DNA of 64,000 nt from Laburnicola sp. R22_1 (GCA_014281115.1 JACONQ010000009.1:2790001-2854000); one strand, 5' to 3'. Counted from the first letter of the stretch, positions 1-12,083 are shown. Program-made: numbers and translations. Notes: generated by a model not told the origin, from the letters alone.

Positions 1-532
1 CCCCAGTCGGGCCGGCGCCTCAGAAGGGCAGCAACGGCGGTGCGGGGGCGTGGAAGCTAACCCTAAAGGCGGCGCGCCACAACAGACTCTGTGACGTCAT
101 GCCTGGAGCCATCAGCAGCCCGCGCCAGGGGCATGCACAGGTACAGACACAACTGCAGCGAACCCACGGTGTCGACTGCGTAGGAATTTCCCCGTGCGGA
201 TTCACGGCCCACGGTAGCTTCCCCTCTCCTCGGTGGCCTTTCACCGCACTCACCAGCCATCGGAACGGTTGTGCTGAGCGGTGGTCGCACCGACGGGCCG
301 TTTCTCGTCGACATGACTTGTTAGCGTCGGAGAGATAAGGATAGTGGGCCGACCATGGCGAGACGACCAAGACACCGTCAAGACACCATCAAGACACCTG
401 CGCGCGATTGTTTTGGATTCTGAGAGCGCCCAAACAAGTGCAGGCGCGCCCAACGAACCAGATGGTGCGATTAGCGAATTAGGGTTACGTGGGCAGGAAC
501 CAGCCCTGGAGCGGGTGCGGCTAGCGACGCTC
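1..532. other. GC-rich stretch, no gene recognised
   Basis: Open frames exist on both strands and in several frames, as expected in stop-poor GC-rich DNA. None shows a recognisable domain, a convincing intron pattern or a signal peptide. I see no feature I can support. Confidence 0.5.
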
Positions 533-850
533 AAGGTGCCATCGAGGAAGACGTGGGCAGGAAGGTGCGACGAACGACGCTCTAGGTGCCTCGAGGAAGA
601 CGTGGGCAGGAAGGTGCGACGAACGACGCAGAGGCAGGTGCGCTGAGGCAGAGGCAACTGCGCAGCGGAAGAGGCAGGTGGGCAGGAAGGTGCGACCAAC
701 GACGCAGAAGGCGCGCTCGACGAAGAGGCAGGTGCGCTGAGGAAGAGGCAGGCGCGCAGAGGAAGGGCAGGCGCGCTGAGGAAGAGGCAACTGCGCAGCG
801 GAAGAGGCAGGCGCGCAGAGGAAGAAGGAAGAGCGCTCGAAAAAGAAGGG
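533..850. repeat. Purine-rich degenerate tandem repeat
   Basis: Two consecutive units of about 50 bp share GAGGAAGACGTGGGCAGGAA followed by GGTGCGACGAACGACGC. They grade into shorter units built on GAAGAGGCAGGCGCGC and GGAAGAGGCAACTGCGCAG. The top strand is strongly purine-biased. Overlapping open frames on both strands are by-products of this composition. It resembles a degenerating minisatellite; no coding role is claimed. Confidence 0.75.
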
Positions 851-1884
851 GCTGACCGAAAAGCTTCAGCATTGAGTCTGCGACGCTACCTTGCCCAACG
901 CCAGTCCATCTCGCCCCTATGTAAATCGAACGAGCTCCAGCTCCATCTCTCCTTTCGCTCGCCTCTCTTCCACTGGTCGCCCGTCTCCCTGGCCTCGACA
1001 CATCCTCGCCCCCATCCGACCGCAGCAGTGCCATCTCGTCGCCCATCTCCGTCTCCTCGACACGCGGCAGAGCTGACGCATGGCGATACAGAGCTCTGCG
1101 CGACATTGCCTCATCCACCCGCTATTTGCAACCGTCGCTTCCTCTTGACGACGAGAACGTAATGATTCTTGCCATCGGGTCCACTGTCGACGATACACAT
1201 TCCTAGCATGTATTCAGGACGAACAACCGCCGGCGGTCGCACCCATGCACAATAGGTGCGTATGCGACCGAGTTCAGCACATCGTCCTCGTGCTTGTTCT
1301 GCGAGACTGCAGCACTCGTCCCTAGGCGGCCCCCGCGGCGGAACCAAATACGCACGCCAGCTTCGTCGCTCGGTCCGTCGTGTGGCCGCGATATAGCTCG
1401 ATTGCTGATGCCAGGCAAATGGACATTGTCCGGTGCGGAATGCGTGGCGGGCTTGCTTGCGACATGTCGATTTCGGCGGCGAGGCAGTTCCTGGGGCGAT
1501 ATCGTTGCTAGGCGCCATGGACGCTCTCCCACGCTCGCCCCGTCTCTGCGTCCAATCTTCAATCCACCTCTTTATCCTTCCTCATGCCTCACGCAGTATT
1601 TTCGAGTCGGCTGGAAATCGGCCGCCAGGCCTTTCTCGACCGTGTGCGCGACTGTACTTCCGTCGCCATGGCCTAGGCTTGCGGTAGGAATCCGAAACAG
1701 CTACCAATCTCGTGCATCGCACGCAGCCTTCCGAAAGCCTCCTCCCTCGTGACTCATCGCATATTCTCAGTGTCCGGGTCCGGTTTTCGCATCGCATCTC
1801 TGCAGTGCAGTGCGCAACGATGCGCTCGCTCGGCACAGTGAAGTTTGTCATTTCGTCAACTGCACTGCGGGCGGTATGGTGTGG
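851..1884. other. Unassigned single-copy DNA left of CopA
   Basis: GC-balanced sequence with several medium open frames on both strands and no recognisable protein motif. It is continuous host sequence with 7136 onward before CopA insertion, because TATGA at 1885-1889 is repeated at 7131-7135. A very diverged exon cannot be excluded. Confidence 0.45.
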
Positions 1885-1889
1885 TATGA

Positions 1890-2035
1890 TATCAGTGGAA
1901 GAATGAGAGACTGAGTTGATTGTAACAAGCTAACCAGAGGATCCCTTAAGTACGAGGATCGTAGTCAGCAGCTAGTCTACATAAGGTTGGTAGTATCATG
2001 TGACAGTGTGGAATGCGATACCACCTACACTAACA
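1890..2035 (-). repeat. CopA 3' LTR
   Basis: 146 bp. In element orientation it begins TGTTAGTGTAGG and ends CCACTGATA. It differs from the other LTR mainly by transitions (TATCAGTGG/TATTAGTGG, AATGAGAG/AATAAGAG, GACTGAG/GACTAAG). The boundary is fixed by the TATGA duplication. Confidence 0.9.
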
Positions 2036-2059
2036 CACCTCCCACAGCACAAAGGTAAT

Positions 2060-5000
2060 AGAGTGCTGTTATAAATAAGAGTAGCAAATAAGTGAACTAA
2101 GGACCTCCAGGGCACCTCTCTAGGGGTAACTCCTTAAACAGTAATAGTGGGTGTAACAAACTAATCTAAGCCTACAATGTGTTAGCGAATATTAGTTATC
2201 CCTAGTTGCTTTAAGAATTGTTTGTGCTTTTTAATGTCGCACAGTGACTTTGTTAATCTATCAGCAGGCATATTATCAGTTCCCATCCAGGTCATGTCGA
2301 TATTACCAGCTTCTACTTGCTCTCGGATCCACATCTGGTGAACCTTAACGTGCCAAAGCTTGGTGTTAAGCTTGTCCTCCTCCTTATTAGCGATTAAGAC
2401 TATTTGCTGGTTATCACAGTATAATATAGGGCGAACCTCTAGGTTAAATCCAATAGCTTCAAAGGTGTTTATCCACTAGGATAACTCAGTGCTAGCTGTT
2501 AACAAGGCAAACAGTTCAGCCTTAGTGGTTAATTTGGTAACAGATCTCATAATCTTGGCCTTCTAATTAATAACCATGCCATAGAGCTTAAACACATAGG
2601 CGAATAAGCTTTAAGCAGTCTCAGGATCGTCAGCAAAGGCTGCATTAGAAGCTCCAAAGAACAGCAGTTCTTCAGCCTTATTGTTGCTAAGTTAAATAAT
2701 ATAAGTAGAGTTTTCTAAGGGCGCTGTCGTAGCTCTAATAGCCCAGAATTAGTAATCGTATAGGTACTACCATACTGTTCAAACAGCAGCTATGTGCTTC
2801 TGGCTAGGGTTGTTTAGATAACAGGCAAGTATCAACTATGCCTTTACCACATTAGGGCGGGTGAAGTAAGAGATAAAACTAAGACATCCAACAAGAATCT
2901 AATATAATCGGGTACGTTCAGCGTTCGGTTCATCCGTACTTAGAGAGAGGTGAGATTCGCGGAGAGGGACTCGAGGGTGTCGGCTGCCTCTAAAGAGATC
3001 GTAATCGTGGCAGACCTTTGTAATATAGAAGTCCTAAATCATCCAGACCTTCCCTTTAACATAGTCTCTAATAATGCAAATCCCTAGGAACTAGGTAAGC
3101 TCTCCTAAGCTCCGTGTCTCATATCGGGTCATAAACTCGCTTTCAAATAGTTAATAGTGCTCTTAATCGCCTTAACAAAATAGAACAACAATATCATCAA
3201 CATAATAGAATAGTATTAGCTTGCCAGTAGTAAATAAGCAAGGAATACCTTTAACTTAAGTGAAACCCATATCTACAAGGGTCTTCTTTAGGTGTCTGTG
3301 CCACAATGCTAGGGCATCCTTAAGGCCATACAGTGCTCGGCGTAAGCGCATTATATTGCCTAGGCGTTCTTGGAAGCCATTAGGCGTCCAGACATAGCAA
3401 AGTCGTTTAAGGTAGGCATTAAGAAACGCGTTCTTAACGTCGTACTAATAGGCGAGTAGTCTAAAAGCGCACATAATAGCAATAAGGAAACAGAGCGTTC
3501 GTGCAGCAAGTGTAGCTGCGTAAGTATTATCCCAGGTTGTCTAAAGATCTCCTCTTACAACTAGTCAAGCTTTGTAGCTACTTAAGTAGCCATTAGCGTT
3601 AAACTTATATGCAAAGACCTATATTAGTAGTAGAGTCTTAGCGTCTAGGTGCTCCTTTACCTTATTCTTAACTTTTTTAAACACTTCCTTATAAAGTTGC
3701 TCCTTAATCTCCTTGTCTATAGCATCTAGCCACTTCTTGGCATTAGGTTAAGACTTAATCTCAGCCCAAGTCTTTGGCGGTGGCGGCAACTGCTTTTAAT
3801 AAACCTTAAGCTTAGTGTTTTTTAGTAGTTGTGCAATTGCTATAGCAAACGTCTGCCAGTATAGTGAGGCGTGCGTACTAAGGTTTTGCGGGGCATTATT
3901 ATTATTATTACCACCTCCCCAACGACAAGACCCCTAAATAATATTGTCTTCTACAATAGCCAAGTTTCTTCGTTGTGGTGCATTGTTCTTGCGGCGGTTT
4001 GGAGCAGTATTACCTAAAGCAACCTATCTCTAGCCTTTTAGTTAAGTGCGTGTTAAGGCCAATTAATCTAAAGTAATTAGTGCTGGCGTTTCTTAAGGTG
4101 TAGGTAGTCCTCTATTAGCCTCCTCCTAAATTTACACTTTAGTATTATCTTGCTTAATAGCCTCTTCTTTATCTTTAGTAATATCCTCAACTGTTAGTTG
4201 ACGAAGTATTATATCATAACAGATCTGCTCAATAATAGGGTCCTCCTCTTTGTCTAATAAGTCGATATTAAGAACAGTAACCACATATTGTTTCTCCTTA
4301 GTTAAAAGCTAAAGTTCTAGCGGAGAGTACTATTATTGTTGTAGGAAAACAACGTCTTAGGTTCGAACAACCCTATCGCTTTCTAGGACCTAGATACGAA
4401 AGATGTTTATTCCTTCGTATCCAACCAGCCATCTAGTAATCGCTCGCGATTTAAGCTTGTCACCTTTGGCCACCTTCGTGTCTCAAAATAGAGCCTTCGC
4501 TCCAATAACGTCTACGTGCGCTAGAGATGGCTTTACCTTGCGCACAACTTTGTAGGGTGTCTTCTAACCTATAACTTCTATTAGTAATCGATTGAGCATA
4601 TACATGGCTGTTAAGCACAGCTCATTTGTTAGCGTCTTAGGAAAATTTGCTACAATTCGCAGGGTCCTAGCTATTATAATAATAAGATTGCTAGCCTTCT
4701 TAGTAAAGCTAGTTATTTCTTCCGCCCCAACAGCATAAGGCTTAACTGCGATGCCTAGGTCTTTAAAGATCTCCTAAAGATTAGCAAAGCCTTTCTTATT
4801 GTCGCAACAAATGTACACAATAATGGCGTTAAATTAGGTATATATCTGTGCTAGCATTTATTAAACAGCGCGCGTAAGGGTGGCTTTCGTCTTGTTACAA
4901 AGAGTCTTGCCTAAATAATATCGTGCGTATTGACAAACAGTGTATAACAGCCACTTGTCCCTATTATAGCAAGCTTTACTAGTCTTTTATAGTTGTATAA

Positions 5001-6900
5001 GGTCAATGCCAATTTATTTAAAGGGCCAGGTTGCAGGCTTGCGTTAAGGGCGTTAACTAATAATCTTTAAGAGCTTAGAGTTGATACACTCCTTACACTC
5101 CTTCTATAGCGAAGCTCTAGGCCCTACTCTAGGTGTTTAATCGCGCGTTGTCCTATATAAGCTAGCATCTAATGCGCTTCTATAGGTGTAACTTACAGAG
5201 GCTTCCGCTCTACTTAGCTTAGCTTAATTATTATTAATTAAATAGCGAACGTGTATAACTCTAATGCGTCTGGGCGTTATGTCTTATTAGAGTCTATAAT
5301 CCAATGTTCTCCTTGCTCGTTAAGCGTACAAAAGACGTCTAATAGAGCATTTCTTAGGTAGAGACAATTGCGTCCAGAGTCAAACTTAAGGCCAACAGTT
5401 CAACATCGCAAGAGGAATACAACTAACGTAAAGAATGTAGGGATTAGCGCAACCTAGGTAATTACTATTTAGCGCTTTCTAGTTAGGGTATCTATAATTA
5501 GTTTAACATTTTCCTACTTATGAATCTATAGGGCCTATGTGCCCGCTAGTAGGATATTATCTAAGTGCCTATCTCTAATCTTCTCCTAATTCTTTGGTTG
5601 ATAGTTCGTAACGTAAAGATTAGATCCTAAATTAAGAATCCACTTGTTAATTAGTGGTAGAGGCTACTAAACGGCAGCAGTAACTAATAGGGTAACAACC
5701 TTAGCAGCGTCTTAACTGCCTAGCCAGTGCTTAACTACTCCTATTAAGTTTTGAGCGTTTAATAGAGGATGCCCTATATTAGCTAAGAAGTCGTTCTTTG
5801 CTAATAGGGTCTTAGTAGCATCCGCCGCCTTCTTTTTAGCTCTTTTCTTAATTGCGAACAGGGCTGTACTTAAAGGGTTGCCCTTGCTAAGGTTCCTAAC
5901 TCTGTTAAACTTAGTTAAGATAGTTAGGTTAGGCCTCTATCTAGTAGGTTAAAGAGAAGGCACTATATAGTAGCACTACTTAAATAAGTGCTGCTTACTA
6001 CAGATGCAGGTGACTGTACGTTTCTGGGTGTTGGTGGCGGTATTTGGCTGGCCTAGAACCGCGTATGTTTCTAGTGCTAACGTAATAGGATTCATAGTGC
6101 GTCTAAAGCGTCGATAGTTCTTTACTAGTTCCACCAGACCTATGTAAGGCGTTCTGTTTATCTTAGCTTGCGTAATCTCCTGGATCTTGTGCGTAACAAA
6201 GGACTTGTTAATGCCCCGAATTTCTCGAAGAAAGTCTTGTTAGACTTGGTAGTCCTGGACTTTAGGCAGATTCAGCTTAATTATATCACAAAGGATGGTG
6301 ATATAGCTCTTATACTAAGTATCCATCTTCTATTGTTGCGGAACCTTCTTGATCTTGTTGTACTAGTCAAGTAACTCGTATTTGCGCTCTGCTACTAATA
6401 TATAGAATATATTCTTAAGTTGCGTGAGTTGTTTGTAGGGTGTATTAGCATTCTTAATAATAGGGATGTGCCTGCTAGAGATTGTCCTTATAATCTCGCG
6501 CGTTAGGTTGTTAAGAGCGTTGTCCTTCTTCTGCTAGGTAGCTAACTTTGTTGCATAGAATCCGTGCCAGAAGGTGTAGTCTTCTCGTTTAGGTTTTGTG
6601 AGTTTGTTGGGCTCAATATTATTGTCGCACTAGACAGTGCTTAAAAAGCCACTAGGCATATTGTTGGCCTTCTTAAATAAGTGTAGTAGTCGCTCCTTTG
6701 GTTTTTTATTGTAGATTGTCTTGACAGTGTCTACTGTCAAGTCTGGGTTACAATAGTCCCAGATCTTATAGGCTTTAGCAGTCCTCTTTCGCAAGAAGAT
6801 CCACTTTAACCAGTCACTTAGCTTATTAAGGATAATTGTTTCCTTAACAATTAGCTTGTCCTCTTTGTTGCTTATCGTGGCAAACTAGAGCTTGTTAAGT
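2060..6900 (-). pseudogene. CopA gag-pol remnant
   Basis: The minus strand reads as copia Gag-Pol interrupted by many stops. Around 3183-3215 the reverse-transcriptase core YVDDIVV can be read, preceded by the copia-typical 'YDVKNAFLNAYL' segment (about 3420-3450) and 'ALYGLKDALALWHRHL' (about 3290-3340). RNase H lies nearer the 3' LTR. The number of stops and the low GC rule out function. Domain borders are approximate. Confidence 0.82.
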
Positions 6901-6969
6901 TAATCTCTGTTATAGAAAGCGCGTGTGTAGTAAGTAGGTAGAGTGTGAACTGCAGTTAAATTAAGCGTA

Positions 6970-6984
6970 GGCTGGGCTCATAAC
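6970..6984 (-). other. CopA primer-binding site (initiator-tRNA-Met anticodon arm)
   Basis: Directly inside the 5' LTR the plus strand reads GCTGGGCTCATAAC. That is the sense sequence of the anticodon stem and loop of eukaryotic initiator tRNA-Met (CAT anticodon). The RNA strand therefore carries its complement, as in Drosophila copia and yeast Ty5, which are primed by a tRNA-iMet fragment. It is not a tRNA gene. Confidence 0.75.
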
Positions 6985-7130
6985 TATTAGTGGAAGAATA
7001 AGAGACTAAGTTGATTGTAACAAGCTAACCAGAGGATCCCTTAAGTACGAGGATCGTAGTCAGCAGCTAGTCTACATAAGGTTGGTAGTATCATGTGACA
7101 GTGTGGAATGCGATACCACCTACACTAACA
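6985..7130 (-). repeat. CopA 5' LTR
   Basis: 146 bp, partner of 1890-2035, followed directly by the target duplicate TATGA (7131-7135). Differences from the 3' LTR are transitions of the RIP kind. Confidence 0.9.
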
Positions 7131-7135
7131 TATGA

Positions 7136-8051
7136 CGATCCGATCCGACGAAGCTGAAGCTCGCCAGATAGCGGCGTACGTCGCGCATGCACAATTTCTC
7201 GCAGGCAGGCCTGTTATGCATTTGGAAAAAGCGATTCGATTCGAAAGTAGACAGGAGCGAGGCTTGCGAGCGAGGGGAGGATTCAGCAGCGTGGGCGAAT
7301 TATATATATAGCTTGGTAAGCTACGTCGACTCGCATCCGTGGACATCCGGGCGCGATCGTGGCTCGATCTGGTTAGCGCCATCATGAGTGATCGTGAGTT
7401 GTCTTGCTGTTCTTGGCGGAGTGGGTGGGAATGTGACATTCCGATGCGTGGAAACGTACAGCATAGGATTTTCGTTGGAAGTGTAGGTGCGAAACACATG
7501 GAAAACATGTCAAGGGCATAGGAACTCCTGGATCGCCTGGCTTTGAGATCTCTGTCGCAAACGGAGCTTTCTTGAACCTGCGCTTGGGTAAGGTTGCGCA
7601 ACCGCGATGCTACGACTCCTATACATGACTGGTATGGAAGATGGTTGCAGTGTCGCGAGCGACATCGAACGAGGCATCGGATTGCTGCACCGGATCCAGG
7701 GTTTTAGGACGCCTGAACCCTGGACAACTGAGGCACGAATAGTTCGCTCAACTGCGGCTCCACGGGCAAGTAATAATTGCATTCGTGGTAATGATATCGC
7801 TGGGCCCTCCACACCGAGCCCTCCACACCGGCAGCCCATTCCACTGGGCGCAGTCTTTCAAATCTCACCGGCACGGAGGATTTCAGGATAATCGGCACCA
7901 GGAAGCGGTGTCTGCCGGTGTATTTCAGAAGGATGTGATCAGGTTGCAAGATCATTCGGAGAAGGAAGTGGACCAAAATACTTCCTCCTACAAGGACGAT
8001 CCGTCATCCCACTGCACAGAGATGCGAAGAGCATCCCGCGTTCCCAGCTCT
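7136..8051. other. Unassigned host DNA between CopA and the dehydrogenase
   Basis: Normal base composition and several overlapping medium ORFs, none with a recognisable domain. A short direct repeat (ccctccacaccg, 7804-7832) is visible. It probably holds the 3' flank of the dehydrogenase gene. No supported gene. Confidence 0.45.
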
Positions 8052-9113
8052 TCAACAAAGTTTGACCTTTAGTCCCTTTAGCTTCCTCGCAATGGCCTCT
8101 CGAACCTCTCCCACCGGTAGTTGCGTCACCTCTTTCCCCGTCCAATACCGATCTTGCTCCAACCCTTGATATATCATCGCTTCTGTCCCAAGAACAACCT
8201 GCCATCCCGCCTTCCGACTAATCTCCGCCACCTCCGTCCACGGCGTTGGATGATAGCACATCTCCAACAAAGCGCCCTTGTGCGGTCTCCGCAGAAAGCA
8301 CTCCAGCACTCTCCGCGCCTCCTTTTCCTGCGCGGTCGCGGGCGTAAAATTCGGAATGCAGGCTACGATAGCACCTACGCTTTCCAACTGCTCCGCCTGC
8401 GCCACCGACGCAACGTGCATCAATGCGTCGCCATAACCCCGGGTTGTGCATTCTTCCATCACGGCGCGGACTTCGTCTGCATCTCGATTGACCTAATGGC
8501 GGATTTTCAGTCTCGCTATCCCAGTGCCAACCGCACTGCTATTCCTTACGAGATATACCGCGCTCGGCTTCATCCACTTCCTCAACGCGTACACGGCGCT
8601 TCTCGCTGCGCCGCCGCCTCCAACTACCAACGCCGGGCGATTGTGGACTCGTCCCGGATCAACATTGTATGCGAATGCGTCGCGGATCCCTATCACGTCG
8701 GTGTTGGTCCCCATGTACGATCGTTTCCCCGACGAAGCATCTTCTCGGATGAACAATGTGTTCACGGCGCCTACGTCCGCGGCTTCGGGAGTGAGGCCGT
8801 CCAGATGCTTTCCTATTGCTACTTTGTGGGGCATTGTTATGGACGCGCCTGGATATGTGTAAGCTTCCTCCACCATTCACGTGATGTTCCTGTTCCTTGG
8901 AGACTACGTACCGTAGCATTGAGGGTGCTTTATTAATTCCAAAAACAGGTCCATGTCGGTGGAATCGAGGGGGTATTGCGCCCAATTCCATCCCAGCGTG
9001 TCGTATACCGTCTTGTGCAGCAGCGGCGACATGGAATGCGCGATGCCATGGCCGAACAAATAGCCGTGGCGCTCGACTTGCGAAATATCCGGGACCATGG
9101 TCGCGGTCGACAT
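8052..9113 (-). CDS. Quinate/shikimate dehydrogenase (AroE/QutB type), intact
   Basis: NAD(P)-dependent oxidation of quinate or shikimate at the 3-OH, the first step of fungal quinate catabolism. Exons are 9113-8912, 8848-8550 and 8492-8052, with introns of 63 bp (GTACGT..CAG) and 57 bp (GTAAGG..TAG), giving 313 codons in one frame. The N-terminal substrate domain has the AHSMSPLLH motif near residue 25, GASITMPHK with the catalytic Lys near 76, and GTNTD with the catalytic Asp near 118. A Rossmann domain follows ([15 protein letters not shown], near 142). The second splice restores [10 protein letters not shown], typical of the family. The C-terminal block ([25 protein letters not shown]) is complete. 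The start at 9113 gives the usual short N-terminus. With a quinate-permease-like gene as the next host gene, a catabolic (qa-3/qutB) role is likely, but a general shikimate dehydrogenase is possible. Confidence 0.88.
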
Positions 9114-9676
9114 GGTGAGCTGGCTGGGGTTTTTCGTACCGTTCTATGAGAGTCACGAGGGTGGGTTCGAGATGAGGACTTGGGTGTTGTTGTTGTTGGA
9201 GTACTGTACTTTCACCGAGGGCAAAAGTTTGGTCCGGTGAGGGGAGTCGGTCCGATACCTACTGCGTAGTGCGTTACCTAGTACGACCCCACTTATCGAA
9301 CTCTTTCTATCATGCCGTCAAATTGTCAATTGCGGCGTGGGCCGGTACCGGGCTTCGAGACCACATCCTCTGCTTTGCTTTGGGCCTGGAAAAGATTCTT
9401 TGTCGAGCGAGGGGGAGAGTCCACGAACCCGAGTCAACTACATACGTGCAACTACCTTGGGCGCGAGAACGCCTCTCCACGGCAAAACTTCGTATGTACG
9501 GGCCGGGTCAGGTTAATAGCCAGCAGAATCATGCCTCCGCTCCCCACAATTCTCCGCAAAACGGCGCGTTCTTGGATGCTTCTTGGCGCTGTAAAATTAG
9601 GCAGGTGTTTGTGGGCATGCCGCCGCTCTACGTAATTGTAGGCAGGGTTTTAAGGTGGATTGCAGAGGGGTTGCTT
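9114..9676. promoter_or_regulatory. Upstream region of the dehydrogenase, possible half of a divergent promoter
   Basis: Host DNA of normal composition between the dehydrogenase start and the AT-rich insertion stack. Removing the stack would join it to 22904-23127, giving a divergent promoter of under 1 kb shared with the permease gene. ORFs here show no family motif. I did not find a convincing Qa-1F-type binding site. Confidence 0.4.
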
Positions 9677-9779
9677 TATAGTACTAGTAGCTATACTGTT
9701 GATATAGTATACTTTGCTATTTAAATTATATACTAACTTTTCTATAGAATACTATATATTATATACTACTAGCATATAG

Positions 9780-9895
9780 TATACTTAGTAGTTTAAATAC
9801 GCCCTTTTTAATTACTAAGTAGAGCGCTCTACTTTTTTATTATATTATTTAAGATAAAAGCCTTTGTTATTCTCCCCTAAGTAGTAATTTAATAA
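9780..9895. repeat. AT-rich internal unit, copy 1
   Basis: Contains a CCTTTTTAATTACTAAG-like start, then ATTATATTATTTAAGATAAA and AGCCTTTGTTATTCT. Copies at 17200-17300 and 22704-22805 are in the same orientation, and one near 56808-56875 is inverted. Spacing within the unit is conserved. Confidence 0.7.
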
Positions 9896-10079
9896 TATAT
9901 ATTAAAATACTTATATAACGTACTTTGCACTCGAGTCGGACACTCTATCGAGTCGGACACTTTGCCAAGACCCTACCAAGTTCTGTACTATTCACAATAG
10001 TATAGAGTTAATATGAACTATTTTCGATAGTCTAAATAGGCTAAACTATTTAGAATCTACTTCTATAAGCTGTCTACAG

Positions 10080-11825
10080 GTTTTTTTTATTGTGCCTAGG
10101 CTTGCCGCAGCGTCCACAGCGCTGTTAAGTGGATTCGCCTCCATTAGTGCGCACCCTCTTCTTTGCCTTCTTGCCATTACTACGCACCCTAAAGCCCTTT
10201 AGAGTAGCTAGTAACTAGCCCTCTTTAACTATAAGGACTCCTTCTTGCTGCAATCGCTTTATTTTATATAATTTATGTCGTGTGGCGGTCTTATTATGTA
10301 AGGGATAAGTAGGGTAGCAATTAGGAATGAGAGACTGAGTTGATTGTAACAAGCTGAACAGAGAAACTGCTTAAGTAGCAGAATCGTGATCAGCAACTAG
10401 TCTACATCAGGTTGGTGGTATCATGTGATATCGTACTCCACACTAACATATTAGTAGCTTGAAGTTCGGCGTTGCGTTTAGTTATTAATACTAAAGAATG
10501 CCCTATTATCTTAGCGCCTTTAACGAGCTTTTCTATCGCCTTAACTATATAAGTTGGGGAACTATTCACATGCCTTTAAATCCTCTGCTTAACTAGCGTT
10601 GATTGCGACCTAAGTTCTGTACTATTTCGCGGAGTTTGCGACTCCTATGCACTATTACGAATAGTACAAAGTGAAGGCATACGCAGGCGGACGTTAAGCT
10701 GCGATATTACAGCTTCTAGGTTGTGGGGCACTAGGCCAGCACCTTAAAAGCCTCCTTTAATATTACTTTTAGTAAACGAAGCCTTAAAAGCAGCAATAAA
10801 GCAAGGCAGGAACTTAATTTTAGTAATGTGCGTGATGTGGTTGCGCATTAAATCCTTAGCTTAGCGCCCATACGCCTTTTTTAAAGGCGCGAAACAGCCC
10901 ATATTAAGTGGCTGCAAGAGGTGCGACAAATATGAGGGCATATAGAGAGTAACAATATTGCTCTTCTTATAATTCTATTTGAATTTAAACAAGTTGTAAC
11001 TCTTATAGCTATTAAGAATAAGCAAATATGTTGTGCTAATAACACGCCTCTTTATATGCTTATTAAAGTGCTTTAGCCACTATAGACTAAGCTTATTTAT
11101 TATCTAGCTGTTCTTAGAGACTACAATAACCTAATTATAAGGTAGATTCTTCTCCTTATACTAGGCGGAGAGGTAGTGCTTGCCCCCAAAGATAATAAAG
11201 GGTGGGATCTACCACCCTGTCGCATTAATGCCTTGGATGACTATTGTCCACTCCCTATTGCCCTGCTGCACCTGCTTTAGCTGTCCTCAACGCTTAGAGC
11301 CTATAACTACTGCTCTAGTTAATATTATGCCTATTATAAAGCCTACTTTATTAAAATTGTACGTGTTCTTATCTAGGATACTATGTTTGGCCTTTATGTT
11401 CTCTACAAGCCAGAACTAGTCTTGTATCACCTTAGGATCCTCCTAGAGAGCTCTCTTGTAGTCGTACTTTTGATTGAACTTGACTTTAAGCTCTAGCTGG
11501 CGCTTAACAAAGTTATAAGGCCACCTCTGGCTAACTAGCTTATAGTAGCGTGCAGCTAGTAAAGAATCAGCCATATCTTTTATAGTATCAAGCCAAGGCG
11601 GAAATCCTCGCGCGTCTAGGTTGAGTATATGCTCCACAATCGCCTGCTCCTCTCTTATAGTAAGTCTTATTTTATTAGGTGCGCAGTTACGTCTAAACAT
11701 CCTTCTAGCGTGTTAGTTACTAAGTGTACTTTAAGAGATGTTATAAATAGCTATAGCGCGTCACTAAGAGAGTGTCGCGTCTTATTTAATAGCCTAGATC
11801 GCAAGCTGTATACGCGCTTCTTTTA
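10080..11825 (-). pseudogene. Fot1/pogo transposase, RIP-damaged and split by a solo LTR
   Basis: Minus strand, starting near 11825. The N-terminal DNA-binding part reads QLAI.AIK.DATLSYA..AIYN, followed by the CENP-B-type helix-turn-helix LTIREEQAIVEHILNLDARG (about 11660-11600) and FVKRQLELKVKFNQKYDY, the usual linker to the DDE domain. The catalytic region covers about 11400-10900. The family hallmark FLPCFIAAFKASFTKSNIKG and GFKGAGLVP lie at about 10820-10730. A C-terminal knuckle-like CGRCGKPRHNKKN (near 10100) follows beyond the solo LTR at 10297-10448. Several TAA/TAG stops and the LTR insertion make it non-functional. Confidence 0.85.
10297..10448 (-). mobile_element. Solo LTR related to CopA
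   Basis: 152 bp, TG at the left and CA at the right on the plus strand, with the target TATTA at 10292-10296 and 10449-10453. It shares ATGAGAGACTGAGTTGATTG and TAGTCTACAT with the CopA LTRs but is clearly diverged, so it is another lineage of the same family. It lies inside the pogo transposase. A solo LTR is left by recombination between the two LTRs of a full element. Confidence 0.85.
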
Positions 11826-11919
11826 ACGCTAGTAGTTTATTATGTAGTTAAGGCATCGCGTTATACTATTGCTAATAGTACGTTTTAGTGGGGTCTTGGC
11901 AAAGTGTCCGACTTAATGG

Positions 11920-12083
11920 TGTCAGATTTGAGCACTATTTGAGCTCATTGAGATGGGGGTCTGATAGATGAGATGGATGAACAGTTGTATTGTGTGTGTT
12001 CTGTGACTTGTTGGCTCGAGGTCTAATTTAGAGGGTGGAGCCGACCACGTGCCCTTGTTCGGCAACACAGCACTAATCTGACA
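11920..12083 (-). repeat. CopB 3' LTR
   Basis: 164 bp, begins TGTCAGATTTGAGCAC on the plus strand and ends CTAATCTGACA. Differences from 16916-17079 are mostly transitions. Confidence 0.92.

Larger units (their letters stand above)
1890..7130 (-). mobile_element. CopA: RIP-damaged Ty1/copia LTR retrotransposon
   Basis: A 5,241-bp element reading on the minus strand. It is bounded by 146-bp LTRs and by the duplicated target TATGA at 1885-1889 and 7131-7135. Minus-strand order is the copia one: Gag side near 6000-6900, integrase about 4400-5300, reverse transcriptase about 3000-3700, RNase H about 2200-2700. The purine tract GTGGGAGGTG abuts the 3' LTR at 2036. The internal region is full of TAA and TAG codons and is AT-shifted, as RIP produces. 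It cannot encode a working polyprotein. Confidence 0.93.

Noticed and set aside
533..850. CRISPR-like array
   Set aside because: Units are contiguous and degenerate with no spacers of constant length, and the DNA is eukaryotic.
20..1906. Many 60-178-codon ORFs in all frames at the left end
   Set aside because: They overlap on both strands in stop-poor GC-rich or repetitive DNA and show no domain, splice or signal-peptide pattern.
6970..6984. tRNA-like sequence GCTGGGCTCATAAC
   Set aside because: Only an anticodon arm is present, directly against an LTR, with no acceptor, D or T arm; it is a primer-binding site, not a tRNA gene. The same applies to 16893-16915 and 22444-22466.
7125..7601. 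Minus-strand ORF of 158 codons
   Set aside because: It starts inside the CopA LTR and has no recognisable motif; overlapping frames are equally open.
8493..8549. Frameshift between the two large dehydrogenase ORFs
   Set aside because: A 57-bp GTAAGG..TTAG intron joins them in frame and restores YLVNRD.
9269..9724. Plus-strand ORF of 151 codons upstream of the dehydrogenase
   Set aside because: No family similarity and it runs into the AT-rich outer element; more likely promoter DNA.
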